Source: Mycoplasmoides alvi ATCC 29626 (lineage in GTDB: Bacteria > Bacillota_I > Bacilli_A > Mycoplasmatales > Mycoplasmoidaceae). Taken from it: a stretch of DNA of 64,000 nt. The notes under the pieces are model-generated. The model was not told the DNA's origin. It made no database searches and saw nothing but the letters and a program-made list of their open reading frames with translations. Shown here piece by piece: positions 34,501 to 50,500 of this stretch. The stretch is from the NCBI RefSeq assembly GCF_000701785.1, contig NZ_JNJU01000001.1, positions 1 through 64,000 on the forward strand, in the 5' to 3' direction. Positions within the stretch are counted from its first letter, which is position 1. Every line of letters begins with the position of its first letter. A program made the translations under genes and the position numbers.

Positions 34501-35760
34501 CCAAAAGGTCAAGTGGATTTAAGTGCAGAAGAAAAATTATTACAAGCAATTTTTGGTGAAAAAACTAAAAATATTCGTGAATCATCTTTGAAAGTTCCAA
34601 ATGGTGGTGAAGGAACTGTAGCTGCTGTTCGTAGATTTAACATTGCTAAAAATGATGAATTAGATGATGATGTAATTGAACTTGTAAAAGTTTATATTGC
34701 TCAAAAACGTAAAATCCAAATTGGTGATAAAGTTGCAGGTCGTCATGGTAACAAAGGTATTGTTTCTAAAATTGTCCCAATTGAAGATATGCCACATTTA
34801 GAAGATGGAACTCCAGTTGATATTATGTTAAATCCACTTGGTGTTCCAAGTCGGATGAATATTGGTCAAATTTTTGAAATTCACTTAGGACTTGCTGCTA
34901 GAGAACTAGCTAAAAAAGAATTAATTGAATCAGTTTTTGTTCCTAATGGAGATAAGTACATTTCTGATTTATTTGGTTTAAATTTACCAATAGCTAAATC
35001 ATTAATTAATACTTTTAAAACTAATTTGAAAGAACGTAAAATTACCAACCTAGAAGATGCAAAAAAACAAGTAAAAACTATTGATATAGATATCACTTTG
35101 AGACAAATGGGTTTAAGTTATGATGATTTAGCTTATAAGATTGCAACTCCAGTATTTGAAGGAGTTAATATGGGTGATTTAAAAGAAATCATGAAAGAAG
35201 CTAATATTGATACTTCAAAGAATTTTGGCAAGTTCAAATTAATTGATGGTCGTACTGGTGAACCATTTGAAAAACCAATTACTATTGGTGTAATGTACAT
35301 GTTGAAATTACATCATATGGTAGATGATAAAATTCATTCACGAGCTGTTGGTCCATATTCAAAAATTACTCAACAACCATTGGGGGGTAAATCTCAAAAT
35401 GGTGGTCAACGTTTTGGTGAAATGGAAGTTTGAGCCTTACAAGCATATGGGGCTGCCCACAATTTACGGGAATTGTTGACAATTAAATCAGATGATGTTA
35501 GAGGAAGAAATCAAACATATAATGCTATCATTAAAGGAAAAGAAATTCCTACACCAGGAATACCTGAATCATTTAAATTATTAACTAAAGAATTACAAGG
35601 GTTAGGTTTAGCTGTTAATATTATTTATGATGATAACACTAAAGATGACATTAATTCATATACAGTTGTTAACGATATAGATGAAGATGAAGAAGATGAA
35701 GTATTTAATCGTTCAATGACTGATAGTTTTACACTTGATGATCAAGATGACAAATATTAA
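31534..35760 (+). CDS. rpoB: RNA polymerase beta subunit
   Basis: The 1408 residues are close to other mollicute RpoB proteins and longer than in Bacillus. Blocks include '[14 protein letters not shown]' near the start, the rifampicin region '[19 protein letters not shown]', '[13 protein letters not shown]', '[15 protein letters not shown]', '[17 protein letters not shown]' and the C-terminal '[19 protein letters not shown]'. The residue aligned with E. coli H526 is Asn (codon 33427-33429). GTG 31534 is chosen because GGAG (31523-31526) lies 7 bases before it and the protein then begins [15 protein letters not shown] 31555 is the alternative. The promoter and a leader hairpin lie upstream, and rpoC follows after 22 bases. 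Confidence 0.97.
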
Positions 35761-35782
35761 TAAATTAGGTTAGTGAATCAAG

Positions 35783-39646
<3,864 letters not shown>

Positions 39647-39648
39647 TT

Positions 39649-40473
39649 ATGTTACTAAACATTAATAATCTTAGTGTAAGCATTGGTAATAAAAAAATTT
39701 TAACCAAAATTAATGCTTCTATTGATGAAGGTGATATTGTTGCAATTATGGGTCCTAATGGACATGGAAAGTCAACATTATTAAAAGCAATCATGAAGCA
39801 TTATTCCATCAAAATTACTCGTGGATCAATTAAATTTAAAAATCAATTAATTAGTAAATTAGAAACAGATGAAATTGCACGTTTAGGTTTATTTCTGGCT
39901 ACTCAAAGTCCTGAAGAAATTCCTGGTGTAAGTAATTTAGATTTTTTAAAAGCTGCTTTAAATGCGCGAAGCAAAAAACCAGTTGGTTTAGCTGAAATGT
40001 TTAAAAAAATTCAAAGTAACTTAAATAACTTAAAAATGTCACCTGAACTTTTAAAGCGTTCAGTAAACGAAGGTTTTTCTGGCGGCGAGAAAAAGAAAAA
40101 TGAAATTTTACAACTACGTGTTATCAATCCTAAATGTGCATTATTAGATGAAATTGATTCAGGGTTAGATATTGATGCTTTAAAAATTATCACTAAAGAA
40201 TTATCAACTTGAATAAAAGAAGATTCCAAGCGAACACTAGTGATCGTCTCACATTATGAACGTTTATTTAAATATTTAAAACCAAACAAGGTTTTCCTTA
40301 TCATTAATGGAACCATTGTTAAAGAAGGTGGTTATGATCTTGTTAACAAAATTGATCGTGAAGGTTATGATTGAATTAAGAAAGATTTAAAAATTAATTT
40401 CAAACATGAAATTACTGCCAGTGAGAAAGATTTTATTCTTGAAGATCCATTAGGCAAAAAATATGGAAAATAA
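39649..40473 (+). CDS. sufC: Fe-S cluster assembly ATPase SufC
   Basis: SufC is the ABC-type ATPase of the SufBCD scaffold. It has 274 residues with Walker A 'GPNGHGKST', the signature 'GFSGGEKKKNEILQL', Walker B 'CALLDEIDSGLD' and 'VIVSHYERL' for the His loop. 'SGGEKKKNE' and 'DEIDSGLDIDAL' are specific to SufC. It starts 2 bases after rpoC and overlaps sufD by 11 bases. Confidence 0.95.
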
Positions 40474-41083
40474 AGAAATTTTTTTGGATTTAACCAAAAC
40501 TAAAAATTTAATAAATTATACTGTTAATTCAAATAATAGATTAATTTTGCATGTATTAGATATTTTTAATGCAAACACTAAAAATGAAATTAATATTAAG
40601 TTAAAAAAAGGTGCGCAAGTAAATGTTTTGTTATCATCATTTGCAAAACCTAAATTAAATAAATTTTTTAATTTTAATTTTGAACATTTAGAAGATGATG
40701 CGGAAAGTTCTTTTGATAGTTATTTAGTTGCAACTCACTTAGCTAGTATTAATGTAAAAATTGTAAGTATTATTAAACCCAAAACTACTAATAATAAAAC
40801 TTCACAAAAAATTAAAGGTGTATTATTATCTAATAGTTCAACTATTCATGGCGAACCACAACTTATTATTGATGACAATAATGTAAAAGCTAAACATGCA
40901 ATGGCTGTTGGTCAAATTGATCCAAAACAAATTTTTTACTTAATGTCACGTGGAATTAAAAAAAGCCAAGCAATTCAATTGATCTTAATGGGTTTTTTTA
41001 AAACTACTTTAAAAATTATTAATGATGAAAAGTTAATGCTTAATTATTTAAAAAAAATACAAAATTTATTTAAGGAAAGATAA
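40463..41083 (+). CDS. sufD: Fe-S cluster assembly protein SufD, short form
   Basis: This SufB/SufD-family protein has only 206 residues, about half the usual 400-450. The right-handed beta-helix region and the conserved C-terminal block are kept: 'STIHGEPQLIIDDNNVKAKH' then 'AMAVGQIDPKQIFYLMSRGI', the SufC-contacting end. The N-terminal helical domain of normal SufD is absent. The start overlaps sufC by 11 bases, which supports ATG 40463 as the true start. It presumably still pairs with SufB and SufC. Confidence 0.85.
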   Translation: MENKEIFLDLTKTKNLINYTVNSNNRLILHVLDIFNANTKNEINIKLKKGAQVNVLLSSFAKPKLNKFFNFNFEHLEDDAESSFDSYLVATHLASINVKIVSIIKPKTTNNKTSQKIKGVLLSNSSTIHGEPQLIIDDNNVKAKHAMAVGQIDPKQIFYLMSRGIKKSQAIQLILMGFFKTTLKIINDEKLMLNYLKKIQNLFKER

Positions 41084-41084
41084 T

Positions 41085-42311
41085 TTGATTGATTGAAAAA
41101 AAATTCGTAACGAATTTATTTGGTTTAAGAATAATCCCAATTTAATTTATTTTGATAGTGGAGCAACTGCATTAAAACCAAATATCGTAATTGACTCAAT
41201 TAAAGAATATTATGAAATTTATTCTGTTAATCCTCATAATACAGATACGTCATTTGCTCAAGGTTTACATGAAAAAATTGAAACTTCAAGACAAACAATT
41301 GCCAATTTTTTAAACTGTCACAAAGATAGTATTGTTTTTACATCTGGTGCAACTGAATCCTTAAACTTATTTGCTTTTGGTTTAATGCATTTATTAACAG
41401 CAAATGATGAAATTGTTGTTCCTGATTTAGAGCATGCTTCTAATTTGTTACCATGGATTATTGTGGCAAAAAAAACTGGTGCTAAACTTGTTCATATTCA
41501 TGAAGATAACAATAATAATTGAGTTAAAAATTTATTAAATAAAATTAATTATCAAACTAAAATTGTTAGTTTATCTAGTATTTCAAATTTATTTGGTTTT
41601 AGTATTGATACAAAAATATTGATTAAAAAAATAAAAAAAATTAACCCAAATGTTATTGTTATTATTGATGCAACACAAGAAGTTCAACATAAAAAAATTG
41701 ATCTTCAAAATTTAGAAATTGATTTATTAGCATTTTCTATTCATAAAATTTTTGGTCCAACAGGGGTTGGAATTGCATATGTTTCTAAAAAAATGCAAAA
41801 TATTTTACAGCCATTAAAGTATGGTGGCGGAATGTATTTGGACTATGATCCTAAAAATTTAAGTGTTGATTTATTATCTTGCCCTACTAAATATGAAGCG
41901 GGCACACCTAATGTAGCAGGAATTTTAGGAACTAAAGCTGCAATTGATTTTGTTAATCAAATAGGAATTGAAAATATTCATAAATATGAATCTGAATTAA
42001 CTGATTATTTACTTAAGCATCTTAAAAAAATATCTAATATTGAATTAGCTAATAAAAAAGTTGATTCAAATGTTGTTTCTTTTAACATTAAAAACACTAA
42101 TCCTCAAGATGTTGCTCACTATTTATCATTAAACAATATTATTGTACGTTCAGGTGTTTCTTGTGTGAATATGTTAAAGCATCGTAAAAAAAATGCTAGT
42201 GGTTATGTAAGAGTAACTTTATCAATTTATAATAATATTAATGAAATTGATCAGTTAATTATGGTGTTAAAAAAATTTGATATAGGTGATGCTCTTGTCG
42301 GTTTGATATAA
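41085..42311 (+). CDS. sufS: cysteine desulfurase SufS
   Basis: SufS removes sulfur from cysteine with PLP and passes it as persulfide to SufU. The 408 residues are normal. 'IYFDSGATALKP' is the N-terminal signature, 'SIHKIFGPTGVGIAYV' holds the PLP lysine, and 'IIVRSGVSCVNM' holds the persulfide Cys. The start is TTG 41085 just after the sufD stop, with AAGGA (41072-41076) as binding site and the protein then beginning MIDWKKIRNEF. No ATG exists upstream of the conserved region. Confidence 0.93.
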
Positions 42312-42750
42312 GGATGAAAATTACCGAAGAATGATTTTGGTGGATCGTTTCAAAAATCCTCAATTTCTAGTTAATGAAGCTCAGGTTATAAAATTTCAAC
42401 AAAATTATGTTATGTTGCAAGCTAGTTCTTCTACATGTACTGATAATTTTGATGTTTATTTAAAAATTGAAAATAATAAAGTAATAGATGCTTGTTTTGT
42501 TGGCGAGGGTTGTGTTATTTCACTAACAAGCAGTGATTTAATATTAGAAGAGATTATTAATAAATCAGTTCCTTATATTGTTAAATTACTCAAAAAATAT
42601 TTAGATTTAGTTTTTAATGGAAAAATTAGTGAAAAAGATTTTCCAGAAAATCTAATGATTTTTGATCAAATTTATAAGCAATCTAATCGAATTATTTGCG
42701 CATCAAATGTAGCTCAAAAAATTTTAAATCATCTTGAAGGATTGAAATAA
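42295..42750 (+). CDS. sufU: sulfur carrier / scaffold protein SufU
   Basis: SufU accepts sulfur from SufS through a zinc-bound cysteine. Starting at TTG 42295 gives 151 residues that open '[20 protein letters not shown]', matching the family's N-terminal helix (LYR..ILDHYKNP). The ATG at 42331 would cut that helix. The TTG overlaps the sufS end by 17 bases and has AGG upstream. The metal ligands are present: Cys and Asp in 'SSTCTDNF', Cys in '[13 protein letters not shown]' and Cys in '[13 protein letters not shown]'. The first motif differs from the usual NPxCGD but keeps Cys and Asp. Confidence 0.9.
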
Positions 42751-42752
42751 AA

Positions 42753-44159
42753 ATGTCAATTAATAAAAAAACTTTGAAAAAGAAATATCAATATGGATTC
42801 AATGATGGCGATATTTCTATTTTTAAAGTTAAAAAAGGAATTTCTGAAAAAATTGTTAGAGAAATATCCAAAATAAAAAATGAACCTGAATGAATGTTAG
42901 ATTTACGTTTAAAAGCTTTAAAAATTTTTAATGAAAAACCTAATCCATCTTTTGGACCAGATTTATCATTTATCAAATATCATGAAGCTATTATGTATTC
43001 AAAACCTAGTGTTGATCGAAACAATAATTCATGAAAAAAAGTCCCTTTAAAAATTAAACAAACGTTCAAGAAATTAGGGATTCCTGAAGCTGAAGCTAAA
43101 TTTTTAAATGGAGTTTCAACTCAATATGATTCTGAAACTGTTTATCATCAAATTCAAAGAGAATTAAGTGATTTAGGTGTTATTTTTACAGATACTGATA
43201 CTGCTTTACAAAAATACCCAGATCTATTTAGAAAATATTTTTGTAAATTAGTGCCAATGAATGATAACAAGTTTGCTGCTTTAAATACTGCTTTTTGATC
43301 TGGTGGTTCATTTGTTTATGTTCCTAAAAATGTTGTTATTCAAAAACCCTTGCAAGCTTATTTTCGTATTAATGGTAGAAGGGTTGGTCAATTTGAACGA
43401 ACAATGATTATTGTTGAAGAAGGAGCTAAATGTCATTATGTGGAAGGATGTACTGCTCCAGTATACATGGAAGATAATCTTCATTGTGCTGTGGTTGAGG
43501 TTTATGCTCATAAAAATTCAATTGTCCGTTATACAACAATTCAAAATTGATCAAATAATGTTTTAAATTTAGTTACAAAAAGAGCTGTTGTTGATGAAAA
43601 TGCCAAGATGTCTTGAATTGATGGCAACATTGGTTCTAAAATTAACATGAAATACCCTTCATCTATTTTAAGAGGTAAATATGCAACTTCTGAATGTATT
43701 TCTATTGCAGTTGCTAATAACAAAGGTATTATTCAGGATGCTGGCGCAAAAATGATTCACCTTGCTCCTCATACTAGATCTAAAATTATTTCTAAGTCAT
43801 TGTCACTAAATGGTGGTAATACTTGTTATCGTGGAATTGTAGAAATTGGTGCTCATGCATTGCATTCATCAAGTAAAGTTGAATGTGACACTCTATTAAT
43901 GGATAAAATATCAAGAACTGACACTTTACCGACAGAAATTATTATGAACAATAGTTCTCGATTAGAACATGAAGCAAAAGTTTCTAACATAAGTGAAGAA
44001 CAATTATTTTATATGATGTCTAGAGGTATTCCAAAAGATATTGCTGAGAACTTAATTGTTATGGGATTTTTAGAACCATTTGCCAAAGAACTACCAATGG
44101 AATATGCAATTGAATTAAACAAATTAATTGCAATGGATATGACAGGTTCAGTGGGATAA
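42753..44159 (+). CDS. sufB: Fe-S cluster assembly scaffold SufB
   Basis: SufB is the scaffold on which the cluster forms with SufC and SufD. The 468 residues are typical. Blocks seen: '[19 protein letters not shown]', '[11 protein letters not shown]', '[16 protein letters not shown]', '[14 protein letters not shown]', '[20 protein letters not shown]' and '[20 protein letters not shown]'. It is last in the rpoBC-sufCDSUB run and no terminator is obvious after it. Confidence 0.95.
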
Positions 44160-44197
44160 GTTCATCAAATTGTTCCTTAATTTCTAGTAAATTAGTG

Positions 44198-44226
44198 TAT
44201 AATTAGTAAAGTTTTAAGGTTATAAT
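44198..44226 (+). promoter_or_regulatory. two -10 elements before the EAGR-like protein gene
   Basis: TATAAT occurs at 44198-44203 and again at 44221-44226, 74 and 51 bases before the GTG start. Either or both could drive the gene. Confidence 0.5.
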
Positions 44227-44276
44227 CCATTAATCCATGCTTAATTTAATTTTTTGAAATAGGTTGGTTTTGTAAA

Positions 44277-47200
44277 GTGACATGATTTAAGAAGAAAAGC
44301 AAAGATAAACCTAAAAAAAACAAAGATGATGAGATCTTTGAAGATACTAATGCATCAGCAGCGCCCGAAGATATTTTTGGTGATATTGGTTTAGATTCAA
44401 CTTCTAGTGCTAGTAACATTAGCAATGATGATCAAGAATTACCAAGTGATGGTTCAATAAAAATTGCATATGATGCAGATGGTAATGGTTATTATGTCTC
44501 ACATAACAATGAGGATGATAGTTATTTTGACCCATATAGTAATGAGCCAATTGATATTTCCAATTTGTATGATGCAGATGGTAATCCATTTTCATTTGTT
44601 GATAATAACTCTTCTAGTGGCGAATATTGAGAACAATTTGTTGGTGTAGATGGTTATGGTCACTATGATGATAATAATGAGTGGCAATGATCAGGTTATT
44701 TTGATGATGACAAACAATGACATTCATATGATGAAAAAAGTGATGAAGAATCTTTGGAAGAACCAGTTCAAGAAGAAGTGACATCAGATGAACCAATTGT
44801 TGAAGAAGTATTAGAACAACCATCTGAAGAAGAAGTTAATTTTGATGATGCTTCACAAGAAGAATTAGTTGCTGAAGAATTAACTGAACAACCAATTGAA
44901 GCACAACTAGAAGAACCAGTTCAAGAAGAAGTGACATCAGATGAACCAGTCATTGATGAAGTAGTAGAACAACCATCTGAAGAAGAAGTTCATTTTGATG
45001 ATGCTTCACAAGAAGAATTAGTTGTTGAAGATATAGTTGAACAACCAACTGAAGCACAACTAGAAGAACCAGTTCAAGAAGAAGTTGTAGCGCAAGAACC
45101 AATAGTTGAACCAGAAATTGAAGCAGAGTCAATTGTTGAAGAATTAACTGAACAACCAATTGAAGCACAACTAGAAGAACCAGTTCAAGAAGAAGTGACA
45201 TCAGATGAACCAATCATTGATGAAGTAGTAGAACAACCATCTGAAGAAGAAGTTAATTTTGATGATGCTTCACAAGAAGAATTAGTTGCTGAAGATATGG
45301 TTGAACAACCAATTGAAGCACAACTAGAAGAACCAATCCAAGAAGAAGTGGTTGATAATATTGTGGCAGAACAACCTATTCAAAAAATTGATGATGAACA
45401 AATGATTGAAGTTCAACCAGTTGTTCTCCAAAATCAAAAATTTGAAATTATGCCTAATGATGCGACTACTGCTATTATTGGTGATTTTGATGAACTTTCT
45501 AATACTTTGTCGTTGGCAAATGATAATGTTTCAGAAAATTCAACATATCAACAACCAAGTTTAGTTCAACAAGAAAATGTTCCAGAAACATTCTCAGAAC
45601 CAAAATTAAACTTAGTATTTTCTGAAGTTAATCAACAACAAATGCCAATAGTTCAAAATGTTCCTTTAGTAAAAGAAGAAAAACCAGAACCTATTACAAT
45701 AGAACAAAACTTAGAACTTGGCATTCAATATCCATCTGATGTATTTTTATCTATTCCAAAAGATGAACCAAAAGTTAACACCTACAAAAATGAAGAAGTA
45801 GTTGTTATTAAAGAATCATCTATTGGAGTTAAAGAAAGTCCTATTGAAGAAAAGATACATATTAAAGAAGCAATTCAAGTTCAAGATGAACCTGAATTAA
45901 TTACAATTCCAATTGAATATGTCACTCCAGAAGTTAAACAAGTTGAAGAAGCAATTGTTACTCCTAAATTTGATGTAAAACCTATGATGGATAATAATAC
46001 TTTTAAACCTTTAATGCATCAAGATAATGTTATTCCTAAAGTTGATCTTGTTGTTGATTCAGAAGAGAAAGATAATGTAGTTGATACAAAGGTTATTCTT
46101 GAAGAAGATAGTAACAAAAACAAAGGTATTTTTAACACTAAGAGCAATATGAAACCAAAACCTTCTTCATTTGATTCTTGTTGCAGTGAATGCCGAAGTC
46201 AAGCTGCTAAGAAAGTAAAACCACCAGTTATGTCAAGCAAAGATTATGCACAAGGATTTAACCACAATAAGAAATCTATAAATGATAATGTCAATAGACA
46301 AGATTTTGCTATTCCATCAGAGGAGAAAATTATGATAAACAATATGAATGTAGAATTACCATTTTCTAACTTAGATCTTGAAAATAATTGCGATGATGCT
46401 TCTTCATGTAGAATGAATGACTTTAATTATGAGTCTATGAAGTTAGAACAAGAAGAAGTTCCTAAGAAAACTTTATTGTCAAATAATGATCATGAAAAAT
46501 TTGATATTACAGCAAGCAATATTTTGTCTGGAATCAACCCAATTGATTTAAGTGAAGAAGATTTATTTGGTTTACAAAATTATGATGAAACTATTAAGTT
46601 ATCATTGTCCAAAATTTTTGATTTCTTAACTAAATCACGTCAAAAATCAAGTGCCACTTATAAGCGCATATCTCAAGAATTAAAACAAGAAATTGTTAAT
46701 GTTATTCGTCTATTAGAAAGATCTAAAGTTGAATACCGTGACAATGAAAAACAAATTTCAATGAAGCGTAATGAGTTAATTAGAGCTTTATCAGTTGTAA
46801 CATCAAATTTTGCTAATGAATACCGTCAACAAGCAAATGGTAGAGATTTTGATAAGTTGCAAAATCTTGAAGATTACAACAAGCAATTGTTATTATTAAT
46901 TCGTGATAATGAAAAACGTTTACAAGTTTTACAAACTAATTTATCTAATGTTAGACGTCATTATGAAAAAGGTATTGCTCGTATTAGTAATGATTTTTCT
47001 AAGATGCAACGTTTAGTATCTAGTTTAAGTGCAAGTACACAATCTAATGTTGGTTTATTAGAATCAAGTTTTAATTCAATGCGTGAAGATCATTATAAAT
47101 ACCAAAATATGTTTAATGAATTTGATTCATTTGAATATGATCCATTAAAAAATAGATCAAATGGTTTAATACCAACTCAATCAAGTTATTCAAAAAATAA

Positions 47201-47411
47201 CATTTCTGATCTAAATAGTTTTAATGAATTTGATAGTATTTATGGCTCTAATAATTCTTCATTAATGAATGATGATTTCTTAAGATCACCTTCATCATCT
47301 AGATTTAGTAGTTCTAACAAGTGATTTGATAATGATTTTGAATCTTTAAAACCTGATAGAACATCTGACTTGACTAACTTCTTTGATGAAGAATATGACA
47401 CTAAGTTTTAA
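44277..47411 (+). CDS. acidic repeat protein with EAGR-like box, probable terminal-organelle protein
   Basis: A 1044-residue protein starting at GTG 44277 (MTWFKKKSKDKPKKNKDDE); the ATG at 44282 runs into a stop at once. Residues 1-115 are acidic. Residues about 116-155 are full of Trp, Tyr, Phe and Gly (EYWEQFVGVDGYGHYDDNNE, then WQWSGYFDDDKQWHSYDEK), the pattern of the EAGR boxes known from mycoplasma HMW1 and TopJ. Residues 160-370 are 51-residue Glu/Pro/Gln repeats. A variable acidic, Pro-containing region and a Cys cluster (SCCSEC) follow. Residues about 774-930 are coiled coil, and the end is Ser/Asn/Phe rich. It has no signal peptide or membrane span. The role in a cytoskeleton or attachment organelle is inferred from this architecture. 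A terminator follows. Confidence 0.75.
44757..45350 (+). repeat. tandem 153-bp repeats within the EAGR-like protein gene
   Basis: Units begin at 44757, 44910, 45063, 45174 and 45327. Spacing is 153 bp (51 codons) except for the third, shortened to 111 bp, and the last is partial. Each starts GAAGAACCAGTTCAAGAA or a near copy and codes EEPVQEEV...EQPSEEEVxFDDASQEELV...EAQL. The DNA identity is high enough for recombination to change copy number in frame. Confidence 0.88.
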
Positions 47412-47441
47412 TTTTAAGTTTTAACAATAAAAATCACGAAC

Positions 47442-47476
47442 AAAAATGGCATGCTTAGAAGATGCCATTTTTGTTT
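47442..47476 (+). terminator. rho-independent terminator after the EAGR-like protein gene
   Basis: AAAAATGGCAT (47442-47452) pairs with ATGCCATTTTT (47462-47472) around a 9-base loop, giving an 11-bp stem and a T-rich tail. It is the strongest terminator in the window. Confidence 0.88.
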
Positions 47477-47497
47477 TAAGTTTAGTGTAAAATGTTG

Positions 47498-47503
47498 TAT
47501 AAT
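47498..47503 (+). promoter_or_regulatory. promoter -10 element of the lipoprotein pair
   Basis: TATAAT lies 27 bases before the TTG start of the first lipoprotein gene, directly after the terminator. AAGGA (47519-47523) is the binding site. Confidence 0.6.
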
Positions 47504-47530
47504 TCTATGTAAATAAATAAGGACTTTAAA

Positions 47531-50500
47531 TTGAAAACTTATAAATTTTTAAAACATAAGAAATCATTACTTATTCTTGGTTTAACAGCAATTTCTGGTG
47601 CTGCTGTTTTAGCTTCTAGTTGTGCGGCTCAACCCGCAACTTCAAGTGTTGATAATTTGTTTAAACCTAGTAATCGATTTGGTGATGACAAAATGGGTTT
47701 GTCAGTCAACTCATTAGTAACCAATGTTTTAAGTCAAACTGATGCATTTAATACTTTTTTAGATACTGTAATGGGAAATGTTTTATTATCTTTTTACGAA
47801 AATAATCCTATTAAATCTTTAAAAGACAAATATGATAGTTGAAAAAATGATGTTGATAAAATGTGGAATGATCAAATTCAAACCATGAAAGATCAATATC
47901 GTAATAATTATTTGTTAAACTTACAAATTGGTCCATTGGACTCTAATGGTGGTACTGAAGCTGCTTGAAAACAAAATGAATTTAATAAAAAAGCTTTAGA
48001 AGAATTTAAGAGTTCAGTTTTTGCAAAAACTTATTTAAATTATACAGATGAAAATGGTGATGTAATTACTAAACCTGATGAGACTGTTTTAACTACGCAA
48101 GCAAATTGAACTAAGATCAAGTACACTAATCAACATAACAAAGTTAAATATGTTGATAATTCAACTGATACTTTAACTAACACAAATAATAATGAACAAA
48201 TGTATGCTGACATTCAAGATTTCATGGCAACTCAATGAGTGAAAGAAGAAAATCCTAACTTATTGTCACGCGTTGTTTTAACTAATGAAACTCCTAAAGT
48301 TGGTTTTAACTCAATTTTTAATAGTGATTTAAATTCTTCTATTTCAGCATCATATGAATTTCAAGTATTTAATCCTTACAATGAATTAGATATCAGTAAA
48401 ACACCTGCTAATTCATGAAAGGAATTAGTTGAAGGTACTAAAGGATTAAATAAGTATTTAAATGATAATGGTACAATTGACATTCCAAGCCATTTATCAT
48501 CAGATGCTGGTGGTAAACTTTTAATGTCAGCTTATGACATGTTTAATACTTATGATGCTTTATTTTCAGCAGCATATGTTAATCAATATCTTAATTTACT
48601 AGATAGTTCTTATGCAACTAATTATTTACCAAATGCACATGAGATTAAGCCAACTGATAACATTATGAATGTGTTTATTCGCAAAACTGACCCTAGCGGT
48701 GAAAAAGGTGCACGTACTTTAGATTATGTTAATCAAAAAGAATCTGGTGATTCACGTAAGCTTTTTGCTACTAATGCTGCAACAATTGCTAATGGCGCTT
48801 ATAAAAATTATGTTGATTTAGAAGCAGATAATTCAACTCAAACTACTACTCCTAGCATAAAGGCAACACAACAAACTGAAAATAATACATCAAATCGAAC
48901 AAGTATTTTTGATATTGGTTTTCAAAAAATGCCAACAACTAGCTCTAAAGATGGTGATGTAGTTAATGCAGCTAATGGAACAACAAATAATCAATTTATG
49001 TTGTCTCGTGGTGCTGATGGAATCCATGTTATAGGAATTGATGGTGGTAGTTATTACATTAGTGGTACTAATGGTACTAAAACACGTGATATTAACAAAC
49101 AAAAAGCATTTTTATTGTTTAGAACTTTATACAAACAATTAGGGTATGCAAAAACTGATTATGATTATACTTTTGATGCAACTACTCAAATTCAAAATTT
49201 ATTCAATAAAAGTCCTTCTCTATATTTATACCAAGCTTTTAGTACTGCTTTAAATGATAAATCTAGTTTCTTGTACTTATCTTCAAATGCCAAATTAAAA
49301 GATAGTTTTCAAAAAGCCCATGACACTATTGATGCATGTGTTCAAGCATTATTTAAAAAAAGTTTGTTAAATAAAATTGAAACTGCCATAAAAACAGTTC
49401 AAGATAAATTTTTATCTAAAGCAGACACATATGTTAAAAATGATCTTGATAATGCAAGTGCTAAAAATGGAATTGCTGGATCAATTCCTAATCAACAAGC
49501 AATAGATGGATCTATTCCCACTTTAGAATATTATTATCAAAAACTAGCTGCTGAAAATGGTATTGTTAATTCAACAACAGATGTTTCTAACATTACAACT
49601 GAAGGTGTCAAAAAGTTTTTTGTTGATTTACATAACAAAGTTAATGATGATGTAAACACTGTTGTTAATGCTTTTGTTGCATCATTAAACTTAACAATTG
49701 AACCTAGTCCAACTTATTCCCAAGTAATTTTTTTAAAAGCTAATGGTAATGATTTTTATACATTAGCAATTAATTTAGCTTTAAGCAAAGGGATTGCAAA
49801 TCCAAATGTAACAAATGCTGTAAAAGCAAATTACTTTAAAAATAATTCATCATTTAAAAATTTTTATGATTTTACAACAGGAAATATTATTTTTAAATCA
49901 ACTGATACCAATGCAGATCCTTTAATCGCCACTAGAATTAAAGAAATAGCAAATTATTATTATGCTGAAAAAATTTTAAACACTTCATCAGTATCTAAAT
50001 TTTCATATGGCGTTCCAAAAACTGATAGTATTGCCGCCAATCAAGGATCATCAAAAGATTTAAAAACTAATGATTCAGGTTTTGTAAGTTACAAGGGTGT
50101 TTTGCAAAATGTTTTAGATAGTAAGAATTTTATTAAAGATTCTTCTAGCGAAGATGCAATTAATTATTTCACTTATCTTTATACATTTGAATGATTAATT
50201 CGGAATGATTTACAAAATTTAAAAACTATTTTGAATGCATCAATTCCAGCAGGAACTAGTTCAATGGTAGCATGAACTGTTCCGATTGCTGCTGACACAC
50301 CAACAACAGAATTAGATAGCAAAAATCCACTTACTACTTTCCCAACTAATCCAAATTATTATTGGGGTTCAAATTCTAATTGAATGAATTCAGTTAATGC
50401 CCCTGGAAAAGCTGATAAATCAAATAAATTAGAGTTACCTTATCGAGCAACTTTTGAAATTGCTAGTGGTGCTTCAAAAAATTCAACAATTACATATTCA

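Noticed and set aside
42331-42750. sufU starting at ATG 42331
   Set aside because: It would remove the conserved N-terminal helix ([13 protein letters not shown]). TTG 42295 restores it and overlaps sufS as neighbours in this operon do.
44614-45213. Long Leu/Val-rich minus-strand frames opposite the EAGR-like protein
   Set aside because: They are the complement of GAA/CAA-rich repeats and so look like hydrophobic repeats. No start signals; coding support is on the plus strand.
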